Assembly: GCF_028682455.1 (NCBI RefSeq)
Contig: NZ_JANHLD010000003.1
Span: 1,261,176 to 1,325,175 of the forward strand
Direction: 5' to 3'
DNA from: Pseudomonas putida
GTDB taxonomy: Bacteria > Pseudomonadota > Gammaproteobacteria > Pseudomonadales > Pseudomonadaceae
Length of the DNA stretch: 64,000 bases
The stretch's first letter is position 1; every line of letters begins with the position of its first letter. A program made the translations under genes and the position numbers. Of the stretch, positions 17,043 through 26,284 are shown piece after piece. The notes beneath the pieces were generated by a model, which saw nothing but the letters and a program-made list of their open reading frames with translations, ran no database searches and was not told the DNA's origin.

Positions 17043-18710
17043 ATGCGCGTTGTGATGTTCCGAACCCTGGGCCTGAGTGCCGCGATAATCGCCAGTTCAT
17101 CGGCTTACGCCGTGACGCTGGAAGGTGGCGCAGTAGCCGCACCTGATCAATATGGTGCACAGGTGGCCGCCGAAGTCCTCAAAAAAGGCGGCAACGCGGT
17201 CGACGCCGCCGTCGCCACCGCGTTCACCCTGGCCGTGACCTACCCCGAAGCCGGCAACATCGGCGGCGGTGGTTTCATGACCCTGTACATGGACGGCAAG
17301 CCTTACTTCCTCGACTACCGCGAAGTGGCGCCCAAGGCCGCCAGTCGCAACATGTACCTGGACGAAAAGGGCGAGATCATCGAGAACCTGAGCCTGGTCG
17401 GCGCCCGCGCCGCCGGTGTGCCGGGTACGGTGATGGGGTTGTGGGAGGCTCACCAGAAGTTCGGCAAGCTGCCGTGGGCCGAGCTGATCACCCCGGCGGT
17501 GGGCTACGCGAAGAACGGCTTCAAGATTGCCGCCAAGCAGTATCAGTACCGTGAGGATGCCCTGGGCCTGTTCAAGGACAGCACCAACTTCAACGATTAC
17601 TTCGGCAGCATGAAAGTCGGCGAGACCTTCAAGCAACCGGAGCTGGCGCAAACCCTGGAGCGCATTGCCGACAAGGGCGTGAGCGAGTTCTACCAAGGCA
17701 AGACGGCCGACCTGCTGGTGGCGCAGATGCAGGCCGACAAAGGCCTGATCAGCAAGGACGACCTCAAGGACTACAAAGCGGTATGGCGTGACCCGATGGG
17801 AATCGAGTGGCGCGGCAACATGGTCTACACCGCACCGCTGCCAAGCTCCGGCGGCGTAGCCCTGGCGCAGCTGCTGGGCATCAAGGAAAACCGCGCGGCC
17901 GACTTCAAGGGCGTGGAACTGAATTCGGCGCGCTATATCCACCTGCTGGCGGAAATCGAGAAACGCGTGTTCGCCGACCGTGCCGACTACCTGGGCGATC
18001 CTGCGTTTTCCAAGGTGCCGGTGGATAAGTTGATTGCCAAGGACTACCTGGCCAAGCGCGCCCAGGAGGTCAACCCGACGGCGATTTCCGCAACCGAAAA
18101 AGTCCGCCCGGGCCTCGAGCCGCATCAGACCACCCACTTCTCGATCGTCGACAAGCAGGGCAACGCGGTGAGCAACACCTACACCCTGAACTGGGACTAC
18201 GGCAGTGGTGTCGTGGTCAAGGGTGCAGGCTTCCTGCTCAATGACGAGATGGACGACTTCAGCTCCAAGCCGGGTGTCGCCAACGCCTTTGGTGTGGTGG
18301 GTGGTGATGCCAACGCCATCGAACCAGGCAAGCGCATGCTCTCGTCAATGGCCCCGACCCTGGTCACCCGTGACGGCAAGGTCACCCTGGTGCTGGGTAC
18401 GCCTGGTGGCTCGCGGATCTTCACCTCGATCTTCCAGGTGCTGAACAACCTCTACGACTACAACCTGCCACTGGAAAAAGCCGTGGCGGCGCAGCGGGTT
18501 CATCACCAGTTGCTGCCCAAGGACACCATCTACTTCGATGCCTATGCACCGCTGACCGGCGAGGTGGCGCAGGAGCTGAAGAAGATGGGCTACACCTTGG
18601 AGGATCAGGGTTGGGAGATGGGTGATATCCAGGCAATCCGTGTGAACGGCACGGCGCTGGAGACGGCTTCCGATCCGCGTGGGCGCGGTGTGGGGCAAGT
18701 CGTCAAGTAA
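17043..18710 (+). CDS. ggt: periplasmic gamma-glutamyltransferase
   Basis: 555-residue N-terminal-nucleophile hydrolase that cleaves glutathione and other gamma-glutamyl compounds in the periplasm. Residues 1-23 form a signal peptide (AIIASSSAYA). The large-subunit motif GGNAVDAAVATAFTLAV and the glycine-rich NIGGGGFMTLY are present. The autoprocessing and catalytic Thr is residue 363, in HQTTHFSIVDKQGNAVS, and PGKRMLSSMAPT and LGTPGGSRIFTS complete the small subunit. Length suits the family. It stands alone, with an AAGGAAG ribosome site before its ATG. Confidence 0.95.
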   Translation: MRVVMFRTLGLSAAIIASSSAYAVTLEGGAVAAPDQYGAQVAAEVLKKGGNAVDAAVATAFTLAVTYPEAGNIGGGGFMTLYMDGKPYFLDYREVAPKAASRNMYLDEKGEIIENLSLVGARAAGVPGTVMGLWEAHQKFGKLPWAELITPAVGYAKNGFKIAAKQYQYREDALGLFKDSTNFNDYFGSMKVGETFKQPELAQTLERIADKGVSEFYQGKTADLLVAQMQADKGLISKDDLKDYKAVWRDPMGIEWRGNMVYTAPLPSSGGVALAQLLGIKENRAADFKGVELNSARYIHLLAEIEKRVFADRADYLGDPAFSKVPVDKLIAKDYLAKRAQEVNPTAISATEKVRPGLEPHQTTHFSIVDKQGNAVSNTYTLNWDYGSGVVVKGAGFLLNDEMDDFSSKPGVANAFGVVGGDANAIEPGKRMLSSMAPTLVTRDGKVTLVLGTPGGSRIFTSIFQVLNNLYDYNLPLEKAVAAQRVHHQLLPKDTIYFDAYAPLTGEVAQELKKMGYTLEDQGWEMGDIQAIRVNGTALETASDPRGRGVGQVVK

Positions 18711-18812
18711 GGAACTGCACTGTGCCCGGGTTTGCCGGCGATCAGCCGCAGAGCGGTCGGTGATAGGGCCGGCCTGTGCACGCAAACCAAGCGCCCCAGC
18801 TCCACTGCTGAT

Positions 18813-18840
18813 GCTTGCCCCGACAAGTCACGGGGCAAGC
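18813..18840. terminator. REP-like hairpin between ggt and the chemoreceptor gene
   Basis: GCTTGCCCCG and CGGGGCAAGC form a strong stem between two convergent genes. The arms resemble REP sequence; it probably limits read-through from both sides. Confidence 0.6.
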
Positions 18841-18852
18841 ACAAGCAGTTGT

Positions 18853-20772
18853 TTACACCCGGAAGTGGCTGACCATTGTCTGCAATTGATTGCCCAAGCG
18901 GGCCAGCTCGACACTCGAGGCCGCGGTCTCGTCGCTGGCCGCAGCGGTCTGTTCCGACACATCGCGCACGTTGATGATGCTGCGGCTGATCTGCTCGGCT
19001 ACCGCGCTCTGCTGTTCGGCCGCCGCGGCAATCTGCTGGTTCATCGACTGGATGTTGGACACGGTGCGGGTGATGCTTTCCAGCGAGGCACCGGCCTTGC
19101 GGGTCAGCTCGACGCTGCTGTCGGTCAGGTTGCGGCTGCCGAGCATCACATTGGCCACCTGCTGGGTACCGCTCTGCAGGCCGGCCACCAACTCTTCGAT
19201 CTCTTCAGTGGACTTCTGCGTGCGCTGGGCCAGGCCACGCACCTCGTCGGCCACCACCGCAAAGCCGCGGCCGGCTTCACCGGCACGAGCCGCTTCGATG
19301 GCCGCGTTCAGGGCCAGCAGGTTGGTTTGCTCGGCCACTGACTTGATCACGTCCATGACGCTGCCGATCTTCTGGCTTTCCTGCTGCAGCAGGCCCATGG
19401 CTTCGGTGGAGCGATGCACTTCTTCGGCCAGGCGTTCGATTTGGCTGATGGCCTCGGCTACGACTTGATCACCGGCACGGGCTTGGGAGTCGGCATCGGT
19501 GGCGGCGGCAGAGGCATGCTCGGCATTGCGCGCCACTTCCTGCACGGTGGCGGCCATTTCGTGCATGGCGGTGGCGACCTGGTCGGTCTCGACCTTCTGG
19601 CTGTTGACCCCGGCGCTGGTTTCTTCGGTCACGGCCGAGAGTTCTTCGGCGGCGCTGGCAATCTGCGTGACGCCATCGCGGATGCCGCTGATCAGGTCGC
19701 GCAGGGTCGAGCCCATGCGCTGGATGCCTTGTTGCAGTACGCCCAGTTCGTCGCGGCGAGTAACGCGCAGGTTGTGAGTGAGGTCGCCGGCGGCGATTTT
19801 TTCCACCACGGCCAGGGTCTCGCGCAGGGGGCGGGTGATCTGGCGGGTGATGATCACCGCAGCCAGTACACCCACCAGCAGCGCCAGCAGGGTGGCGGTC
19901 AGTTGCAGGGTACGGGCCTGGGCACTTTCGCTGTCACGGCGTTCAAGCTGGATCTTGTACAGCGCATCGCTGATCTTGACGATGGTGGCGCCTTGTACGG
20001 TCATTTCCTGGCGGGCAACGGCGACGTCGGCGGTGGCATCGCGGAACTGACGCACGGCATCGCGGTAGGCCAGCACTGCGCTTTCGAACTGCTGGATGCG
20101 AGCGGCTTCGTTGGGCATCTGGCGGTTCAGGCTGACGATCTCGGCCAGGGCACCATCGAGCTGGCGCAGGGCCAATTGTTCGGCTTCGCTGCTGATGTCG
20201 GCAATGTAGCTGCGCACGGCCAGGCGCACCTGGAACAACTGCTCCTTGGCCTGGGTGATGGTGCGGAACTGTTCCAGTCGGCTGGCATCGCCTTCCGGCA
20301 GGGCGAGGATGTCGCGGTTGATCGCCTCGACCAGGTCGATGGCGCGCGAGGCAGCCAGGTTCATGGCGTCGCGCGCGGCAAGGCTGGTCTTGTAGCCGGC
20401 GCGCATCTTGTTGATCGACACCTGGTATTCGCCGATGGTCTGGCCCAGGTCCTGGAGCAACTTGACGTTCTCCGGGCTCTTGAAGCTCTTGAGCAGCTTT
20501 TGCTGCTGTTCGCTGAAGGTATTCAACTTGACCTGTACGGTACCGGCGGAGGCATCGTCGCCGTTGGTCAGCATGTACTGCAGGCGAGTGATACGCAGGT
20601 TGGTCAGGTCGCTGTTGAGCTGGGTGATATCGCTCATCCAGTTACTGCGGTCGATCAGCCCACTCATGCTGTTCCAGCCGGTCAGGGCCAGCAGGCTGGT
20701 GAGCAGCAGCACCAGGCCGAAGCCCAGGCCGAGTTTCAGGTTGACGCTGATGTTGGCAAACCAGCTATTCAT
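18853..20772 (-). CDS. methyl-accepting chemotaxis protein (HBM-type sensor likely)
   Basis: 639-residue membrane chemoreceptor. Helix 1 at about residues 10-33, a large periplasmic helical domain to about 285, helix 2 (LTATLLALLVGVLAAVIITR), HAMP, then the cytoplasmic signalling hairpin with NLLALNAAIEAARAGEAGRG then FAVVADEVRGLAQR. The periplasmic part is about 250 residues and mostly helical, which suits the helical bimodular (HBM) sensor of McpS/McpQ organic-acid receptors; the ligand cannot be read. I chose the ATG at 20772 (MNSWFANIS), which follows a strong TGGAGGGA site. No C-terminal CheR-binding pentapeptide is seen. Confidence 0.9.
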   Translation of the reverse strand: MNSWFANISVNLKLGLGFGLVLLLTSLLALTGWNSMSGLIDRSNWMSDITQLNSDLTNLRITRLQYMLTNGDDASAGTVQVKLNTFSEQQQKLLKSFKSPENVKLLQDLGQTIGEYQVSINKMRAGYKTSLAARDAMNLAASRAIDLVEAINRDILALPEGDASRLEQFRTITQAKEQLFQVRLAVRSYIADISSEAEQLALRQLDGALAEIVSLNRQMPNEAARIQQFESAVLAYRDAVRQFRDATADVAVARQEMTVQGATIVKISDALYKIQLERRDSESAQARTLQLTATLLALLVGVLAAVIITRQITRPLRETLAVVEKIAAGDLTHNLRVTRRDELGVLQQGIQRMGSTLRDLISGIRDGVTQIASAAEELSAVTEETSAGVNSQKVETDQVATAMHEMAATVQEVARNAEHASAAATDADSQARAGDQVVAEAISQIERLAEEVHRSTEAMGLLQQESQKIGSVMDVIKSVAEQTNLLALNAAIEAARAGEAGRGFAVVADEVRGLAQRTQKSTEEIEELVAGLQSGTQQVANVMLGSRNLTDSSVELTRKAGASLESITRTVSNIQSMNQQIAAAAEQQSAVAEQISRSIINVRDVSEQTAAASDETAASSVELARLGNQLQTMVSHFRV

Positions 20773-20929
20773 GCAATCCCTCCAGGAACGTTGTGCGTCT
20801 TGATCCGTATCGCTGGAAGGTTGTTGTTGTAGCCAGTCGATGTACTTGAGCACGGGTTATCGGCGGCTCGGCGCGGAGCTGAAACGCTTTTTCAGCAAAA
20901 ATGACCGGTGGTCGTTACTGGGTATGTAT

Positions 20930-20953
20930 ACGGCAGCCCGAGCGGGCTGCCGT
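20930..20953. terminator. hairpin downstream of the zinc peptidase region
   Basis: ACGGCAGCCCG and CGGGCTGCCGT make an 11-bp perfect stem with a two-base loop, just after the minus-strand peptidase stop. No T-run follows. Confidence 0.45.
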
Positions 20954-20970
20954 GCATCAGGCGCGAGAGG

Positions 20971-21852
20971 TTACAGCGAGCGAGTGGTGAAGGTATCGCA
21001 CTGATTGATGTCGCCCTTGGCGAAGCCGGTCTTGAACCAGCGCACGCGTTGCTGCGAGGTGCCGTGGGTGAAGGAGTCCGGTACTACCCGGCCCTGGCCC
21101 TTCTGCTGCAGGCGGTCATCGCCAATGGCGTTGGCGGCATTGAGGGCTTCTTCGATGTCGCCCGGCTCCAGCCAGTTCAAGCGTTGCTGCGCCTGGTAGG
21201 CCCACACGCCGGCCAGGCAGTCGGCCTGCAGCTCCTGGCGCACCAGCAGGCCGTTGTCGCCTTCCATGCGCTCGCCCCGTTGGCGTGCCGCCTGGACCTT
21301 GGCCGACACGCCGAGCAGTGTCTGCACGTGGTGGCCGACTTCGTGGGCAATCACGTAGGCCTGGGCGAAATCGCCCGCGGCGGCGAAGCGCTGCTCCATT
21401 TCGCGGAAGAAACTCATGTCCAGGTAGACCTTCTGGTCGGCCGGGCAATAGAAGGGGCCGACCGCCGATGAGGCGAAGCCGCAGGCGGAGTTGATCTGGC
21501 CGCTGAACAGGGTCAGGGTCGGGTCTTTGTACTGGCGGCCGGCCTGGGCGAAGATCGCCCGCCAGGTGTCTTCGGTGTCGCCCAGGATCGAGGCGACGAA
21601 CTCCGCCTGCTCATCGTTGGCCGGCGGCGTCTTGGTGGTACCGGTGCTGACCGGTGCGCTTTGCTGGTCCATCTGCCCGGCCAACTGGCCAAGAATCTGC
21701 AGTGGATCCTGCCCGGTTATCCAACCGACGCCGACGATCAGCAGGATTGCACCGATGCTCAGGCCCTTGCCTGCGCCGAAGCGCATGCCGCCACCGCCCT
21801 CGCCACGGGCATCGACCACATTGTCGCTGCGCCTGCCTTTTCGCCATTGCAT
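20971..21852 (-). CDS. YpfJ-family neutral zinc metallopeptidase
   Basis: 293-residue membrane-anchored peptidase. A single N-terminal membrane helix (SIGAILLIVGVGWITG) follows a Gly-rich basic start, and the zincin motif is HEVGHH in AYVIAHEVGHHVQTLLG with the downstream ELQADCLAGVWAY supplying the third ligand region. Family members have no firmly known substrate. It is encoded alone, with a hairpin after it. Length and motifs fit the family fully. Confidence 0.9.
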   Translation of the reverse strand: MQWRKGRRSDNVVDARGEGGGGMRFGAGKGLSIGAILLIVGVGWITGQDPLQILGQLAGQMDQQSAPVSTGTTKTPPANDEQAEFVASILGDTEDTWRAIFAQAGRQYKDPTLTLFSGQINSACGFASSAVGPFYCPADQKVYLDMSFFREMEQRFAAAGDFAQAYVIAHEVGHHVQTLLGVSAKVQAARQRGERMEGDNGLLVRQELQADCLAGVWAYQAQQRLNWLEPGDIEEALNAANAIGDDRLQQKGQGRVVPDSFTHGTSQQRVRWFKTGFAKGDINQCDTFTTRSL

Positions 21853-21930
21853 GAGTGCTCTCCCGAGCTTGGAAACATGAGCTCAAAGATTAGTTCACCG
21901 CGGCTCGCTCTGTCAGATTCCTGGAATACT

Positions 21931-21948
21931 CATAACCATATGGTTATG
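21931..21948. promoter_or_regulatory. perfect 18-bp palindrome upstream of pcaHG, PcaQ-type site
   Basis: CATAACCATATGGTTATG is a perfect palindrome about 105 bp upstream of the pcaH start. Its core ATAACC-N4-GGTTAT agrees with the PcaQ (LysR family) site described in rhizobia for protocatechuate genes. No pcaQ gene lies in this window. Confidence 0.65.
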
Positions 21949-22052
21949 TGTGAGGGGGCTCTTTTCAATATCGCCGACGCCCAACCTGTCGGAAACTGCA
22001 AGCTCGCCTGCCACGCCCAGGTGTTCCAATAATTCCAAGACAGGAGAACGGC

Positions 22053-22772
22053 ATGTCTGCCCAAGACAACAGTCGCTTCGCTATCCGTGATCGTAACTGG
22101 CACCCCAAGGCCTTGACCCCGGACTACAAAACCTCCATTGCCCGTTCGCCGCGCCAGGCACTGGTGAGCATTCCCCAGTCGATCAGCGAAAGCACCGGCC
22201 CGGACTTCTCCCACTTGAAGTTCGGCGAGCATGACCACGACCTGCTGCTCAACTTCAACAATGGCGGCCTGCCGATCGGTGAGCGGATCATCCTCGCCGG
22301 CCGCGTGTGCGACCAGTACGGCAAGCCGATCCCGCACACCCTGGTGGAGATCTGGCAGGCCAACGCCGGTGGCCGCTACCGCCACAAGAACGACCGCTAC
22401 CTGGCCCCGTTGGACCCGAATTTCGGCGGTGTCGGCCGGGCGCTGACCGACAGCGAAGGCTACTACAGCTTCCGCACCATCAAGCCGGGCCCGTACCCCT
22501 GGCGCAACGGCCCCAACGACTGGCGCCCGGCGCATATCCACGTGTCGATCAGCGGCCCGTCGATTGCCACCCGGTTGATCACCCAGCTGTATTTCGAAGG
22601 CGATCCGTTGATCCCGATGTGCCCGATCGTCAAGTCGATCGCCAACCCGGATGCGGTGCAAAGCCTGATTGCCCGGTTGGACATGAGCAACGCCAACCCG
22701 ATGGACAGCCTGGCCTATCGCTTCGACATCGTGTTGCGCGGCCAGCGCAAGACCCACTTCGAAAACCGCTGA
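22053..22772 (+). CDS. pcaH: protocatechuate 3,4-dioxygenase beta subunit
   Basis: 239-residue catalytic subunit of the non-haem Fe(III) intradiol dioxygenase that opens protocatechuate to beta-carboxymuconate. The iron ligands are visible as Tyr109 (GGRYRHKN), Tyr148 (GPYPW), His161 and His163 (AHIHVSISG), each one off the P. putida numbering because Met1 is counted here. pcaG follows after 10 bp. It starts at an ATG preceded by CAGGAGAACGGC. This enzyme receives the protocatechuate made by QuiC encoded 7 kb away. Confidence 0.97.
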   Translation: MSAQDNSRFAIRDRNWHPKALTPDYKTSIARSPRQALVSIPQSISESTGPDFSHLKFGEHDHDLLLNFNNGGLPIGERIILAGRVCDQYGKPIPHTLVEIWQANAGGRYRHKNDRYLAPLDPNFGGVGRALTDSEGYYSFRTIKPGPYPWRNGPNDWRPAHIHVSISGPSIATRLITQLYFEGDPLIPMCPIVKSIANPDAVQSLIARLDMSNANPMDSLAYRFDIVLRGQRKTHFENR

Positions 22773-22782
22773 GGAGGTGACC

Positions 22783-23388
22783 ATGCCTATTCAACTGCTG
22801 CCGGAAACCCCTTCGCAGACTGCCGGCCCCTATGTACACATCGGCCTGGCCCTGGAAGCGGCGGGCAACCCGACCCGCGACCAGGAGATCTGGAACCGCA
22901 TGGCCCGCCAGGATGCACCGGGTGAGCATATCCTGGTGTTTGGCAACGTCTACGACGGCAACGGGCACCTGGTCCGGGACTCGTTCCTGGAGTTCTGGCA
23001 GGCCGACCACAATGGCCAGTACCAGGGCGATTTCGACCTGGAGCAGCCGTTCAACAGCTTTGGCCGTACCGCCACCACCTTCGATGCCGGCGAGTGGACC
23101 CTGCACACCGTCAAGCCGGGTGTGGTGTGCAACGCAGCGGGTGTGCCGATGGCGCCGCACATCAACGTCAGCCTGTTTGCGCGGGGGATCAATATTCACC
23201 TGCAGACGCGGCTGTATTTCGATGATGAGGCCCAAGCCAATGCGCAGTGCCCGGTGCTGAACCTGATCGAGCAGACTCAGCGTCGCGAGACCTTGGTAGC
23301 GACTCGCTGTGAAGTGGACGGCAAGCTGGCCTATCGCTTCGACATCCGCATCCAGGGTGAAGGCGAGACGGTGTTTTTCGATTTTTGA
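22783..23388 (+). CDS. pcaG: protocatechuate 3,4-dioxygenase alpha subunit
   Basis: 201-residue non-iron-binding partner of PcaH; the two form the mature oligomer. The N-terminus PETPSQTAGPYVHIGLALEA is the family signature, and the C-terminal RFDIRIQGEGETVFFDF is typical. The ATG at 22783 follows GAGGAGGTGA, which contains an in-frame GTG at 22777; I prefer the ATG on spacing. A lone REP unit follows. Confidence 0.96.
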   Translation: MPIQLLPETPSQTAGPYVHIGLALEAAGNPTRDQEIWNRMARQDAPGEHILVFGNVYDGNGHLVRDSFLEFWQADHNGQYQGDFDLEQPFNSFGRTATTFDAGEWTLHTVKPGVVCNAAGVPMAPHINVSLFARGINIHLQTRLYFDDEAQANAQCPVLNLIEQTQRRETLVATRCEVDGKLAYRFDIRIQGEGETVFFDF

Positions 23389-23470
23389 TGGTGGTATCTG
23401 AGCTGGCTTGCCGCGATCGGCCGCAAGGCGGCCGTCATCCAGGCGACAGCGAATTGGCTGGCTGCCGGCC

Positions 23471-23500
23471 ATCGCGGGGCGAGCCCGCTCCTGCTGTGGG
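23471..23500. repeat. single REP unit
   Basis: ATCGCGGGGCGAGCCCGCTC with a short tail, a single-arm P. putida-type REP between convergent pcaG and the FAD oxidoreductase gene. Confidence 0.65.
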
Positions 23501-23503
23501 AGA

Positions 23504-25222
23504 TCATTCGTCGTCGGTGACGCCGGCGATATGCCGCGCGGCGATGTATCCGAAGGTCGCCGCCGGCCCCAGGTTGATTCCCCCCGCAGGGTAGTGCCCA
23601 CCCATGATGCTGGCCATGTCGGTCCCTGCCGCGTAGAGACCGGCAATGGGCTGGCGCTGGCTGTCGAGCACTTGGGCATGTTCATTGGTCTTGAGCCCTG
23701 CAAAGGTGCCGAAGCATCCCGGCTCCACTTTCACCGCATAGAACGGCCCTTGTTCGATGGGCGCAACGCACGGGTTCGGCCCGTGCAGGGCGTCGCCCTG
23801 TTTGCGGTTGTAGGGCGTCGAGCCGCGCCCGAACAGCGGGTCTTCGCCCTGGCGGGCGTGGCGGTTGTATTCGCTCACGGTGTCGCTCAAACCCTGCGGG
23901 TCGATGCCGCAAGCGCGCGCAAGTGCGTCGAGGGTGGCGCCGGTTTTCAAGTAGCCCGAGGCAATGTACGGCTGCACCGGCAGCGGGAAAGGCCGGGAAA
24001 TACCCAACCCATAACGACGCTGGAAGGCATGGCTGCAGATGAGCCACGACGCCACCGTGTCGCCCGGTGCCTGGGCAACCATGGCGCTGACATAGTCGTA
24101 ATAGCCGTCGGCTTCGTTGACGAAGCGTTTGCCGTTGGCCAGCACGCCGATGATGCCGGGCTTGCCGCGCTCGATGATGTGCGGAAAGTGCCCGACCGAG
24201 CCGTCCTTGTGTGGCACGCGCGACACCGGCGCCCAGGCCACCGGGCTGTGCAGGTCGTCAGCCACCTGGCCGCCGGCGCTTTCGCCCAGGCGCAATCCGT
24301 CGCCATTGACGCCCAGGGGCGGCAAGGCCAGGTGTTCGTTTCCGGTGGGCGTGCGGGGAAACAGCGCCTTGCGCCGCTCGATGTCGTTGGCAAAGCCACC
24401 GGCTGCCAGTACCACCGCCTTGCGGGCATGCACGGTAATCGGGCCACGCGCGGTATCGATCACGGCGCCGCTGACCCGGCCCTGGTCATGAATCAGTGAT
24501 TTTGCCGGCGCCGACTCCCACAACAGTACCCCCAGGTCCTGTGCCGACTTGGCCAGGCGGGCCACCAGGGCCACGCCATTGACCAGTTGCAGGGCGCGAC
24601 CGTGCAGCGCCAGGTCGAGCAGGTGGCGGCCGACGCGTTTACTCACATGCAGCATCGAGCGCCACGAGCGGGTAAGGGTGAGGAAGGCGCCGAGGTCTTT
24701 GCCGGCCATGATCGGCATGCCGATGAAGGAGGTTTCGCGCATCGTCTTGCGCAGGCGCTTGAGCAGTTTGCCTACCTGGCGCCCGTCATAGGGCGCGGCA
24801 ATCACCGAGCGCCCACCGGTGCCGGCCCCCGGGGTCTGTCCATGAATGTCGGCAATCCAATTGCCGTCGGCAAACTGCAAGGCGGTGTGGCGCTCGAAGA
24901 ACGACACCATGCGCGGGGCAGCGTCGAGAAAGGCATCGATCATCTTCCCGTCGAAACGCTCGCCCAGTTCATGCTCCAGGTAAGTGCGCGGCTGTGAGCG
25001 CTCTTCGATGATACCGGCGCGTTGCGCCAAGGGGTTGCAGGGCACCCACATCCAGCCGCCGGACCAGGCGGTGGCTCCGCCGAACACTGCATCCTTTTCC
25101 ACCACGATGACTTTCTGCCCGTGCCAGGCAGCGGTTACCGCCGCCGACAGACCGGCAGCACCGGAACCGATGACCAGTACATCGCAATCCACGCGAGAGG
25201 ACGTGGGGGTATCGACAGCCAT
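23504..25222 (-). CDS. FAD-dependent oxidoreductase, 3-ketosteroid-dehydrogenase/fumarate-reductase flavoprotein type
   Basis: 572-residue flavoprotein. The dinucleotide motif DVLVIGSGAAGLSAAVTAA at about residues 13-31 binds FAD, GGATAWSGGWMWVP follows, and the C-terminal flavin-contact segment GLYAAGTDMASIMGGHYPAG then GINLGPAATFGYIAARH matches the KstD/fumarate reductase superfamily. Such enzymes desaturate ring carbons next to a carbonyl or reduce the reverse. It is divergent from the IclR regulator, with an IclR-like operator between them. Lying in a hydroaromatic cluster, it may desaturate a cyclohexane or cyclohexenone carboxylate; the substrate is not known. Start ATG follows GAGGAG. 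Confidence 0.85.
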   Translation of the reverse strand: MAVDTPTSSRVDCDVLVIGSGAAGLSAAVTAAWHGQKVIVVEKDAVFGGATAWSGGWMWVPCNPLAQRAGIIEERSQPRTYLEHELGERFDGKMIDAFLDAAPRMVSFFERHTALQFADGNWIADIHGQTPGAGTGGRSVIAAPYDGRQVGKLLKRLRKTMRETSFIGMPIMAGKDLGAFLTLTRSWRSMLHVSKRVGRHLLDLALHGRALQLVNGVALVARLAKSAQDLGVLLWESAPAKSLIHDQGRVSGAVIDTARGPITVHARKAVVLAAGGFANDIERRKALFPRTPTGNEHLALPPLGVNGDGLRLGESAGGQVADDLHSPVAWAPVSRVPHKDGSVGHFPHIIERGKPGIIGVLANGKRFVNEADGYYDYVSAMVAQAPGDTVASWLICSHAFQRRYGLGISRPFPLPVQPYIASGYLKTGATLDALARACGIDPQGLSDTVSEYNRHARQGEDPLFGRGSTPYNRKQGDALHGPNPCVAPIEQGPFYAVKVEPGCFGTFAGLKTNEHAQVLDSQRQPIAGLYAAGTDMASIMGGHYPAGGINLGPAATFGYIAARHIAGVTDDE

Positions 25223-25260
25223 GGGCAGTGTCTCCTCGAAGAATAGGTTTTGTTATATTC

Positions 25261-25275
25261 TGGAACAAGATTCCA
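25261..25275. promoter_or_regulatory. IclR-type operator between the FAD oxidoreductase and iclR
   Basis: TGGAACAAGATTCCA has perfect 5-bp arms (TGGAA/TTCCA), like the E. coli IclR site TGGAAATNATTTCCA. A near-copy lies at 26237-26251 in front of the TIM-barrel gene. Confidence 0.65.
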
Positions 25276-25400
25276 TATTCTATGATTCGGGAGGTCTCGC
25301 GGCCAAGTGGCCAGGCAGACAAAGTGGGCGAAGATCGGACAGTGATTTGCGCTTTGCCCGCGGCTCTTTAGAATCGGCACAATTTTCAGGGACCGTGACC

Positions 25401-26177
25401 ATGGCCGGCAGTCAGATCGAACGCGCGTTCAGCCTTGTTGAACGCCTTACCAGCGAACCCCGCGGCCTGCCATTGCAGACCCTGGCCGAAGAGCTGGATA
25501 TTCCCAAGAGCGCCACCCACCGCATGCTCGCCGAGCTGATGCGCCTGGGCTATGTGCGCCAGAACGCCGAAAGCAGCCGCTATCACCTGAGCACCCGGCT
25601 GGTGGCCATGGGGTTTCGCTACCTGGCCAGCAGCGGTGCCGATATCGTTCAGCCGATTCTCGACCAGCTGGCGCAGCAGACCGGTGAGCTGGTCCGCCTG
25701 GGGGTGATCGACGGCGACCGCCAGACCTGGATCGCCAAGGCCCAGGGCGCCCGCTCGGGCCTGCGCTACGACCCGGACATGGGCCGTGATGCGCCGCTGT
25801 TCTATACCGCTTCCGGGCATGCCTGGCTGTCGAGCCTGAGCGATGCCCAGGCCCTGGTGCTGGTGGAGCGCCAGGGTATTGCCCGGCGTGAAGACTTCGG
25901 CCCCAACGCCCCGGCCTCCAATGCCGAATTGCTCGAGCGCCTGCGCCTGGCGCGCGAGCACGGTTATGCCTGGGTAGTGGAAAGCTCGGCGGTGGGGACC
26001 TCGGCACTGGCAGCGGTGGTGCGCCACCCGATCGATGGCCATGCGGTGGGCGTGCTCAGCGTGGCCGGGCCCAGCGCACGCATGAGCGAGGCGCGCATGC
26101 ACGAGCTGGCGCCAGTGCTGTTGGCGGCCGCAGCTGAATTGTCGGCGGCAAGCCCCGCTTCCGAATTGTTCATTTGA
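25401..26177 (+). CDS. IclR-family transcriptional regulator
   Basis: 258-residue regulator. N-terminal winged HTH (SLVERLTSEPRGLPLQTLAE, ELDIPKSATHRMLAELMRLG) and C-terminal IclR effector domain (SGLRYDPDMGRDAPLFYTAS, GHAWLSSLSD, VLSVAGPSARMSEARM). ATG at 25401 gives the standard length; a GTG six bases earlier is possible. Position between the divergent FAD oxidoreductase and the downstream TIM-barrel/EamA genes, plus matching operators before each, makes it the likely local regulator, responding to the pathway substrate or product. Confidence 0.9.
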   Translation: MAGSQIERAFSLVERLTSEPRGLPLQTLAEELDIPKSATHRMLAELMRLGYVRQNAESSRYHLSTRLVAMGFRYLASSGADIVQPILDQLAQQTGELVRLGVIDGDRQTWIAKAQGARSGLRYDPDMGRDAPLFYTASGHAWLSSLSDAQALVLVERQGIARREDFGPNAPASNAELLERLRLAREHGYAWVVESSAVGTSALAAVVRHPIDGHAVGVLSVAGPSARMSEARMHELAPVLLAAAAELSAASPASELFI

Positions 26178-26236
26178 TCCCACCCTGTAGACGCGGGCTT
26201 GCCCCGCGCTGCTATCAATTTCCCTTGCATTGAAAA

Positions 26237-26251
26237 TGGAACATGGTTCTA
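26237..26251. promoter_or_regulatory. second IclR-type operator, upstream of the TIM-barrel gene
   Basis: TGGAACATGGTTCTA shares TGGAAC and TTC-A with the 25261 site; arms differ at one position. It lies 34 bp before the ATG at 26285, a repressor-like position. Confidence 0.6.
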
Positions 26252-26284
26252 AATAACCAAAACCCATTCTGCGAGATAACAACA

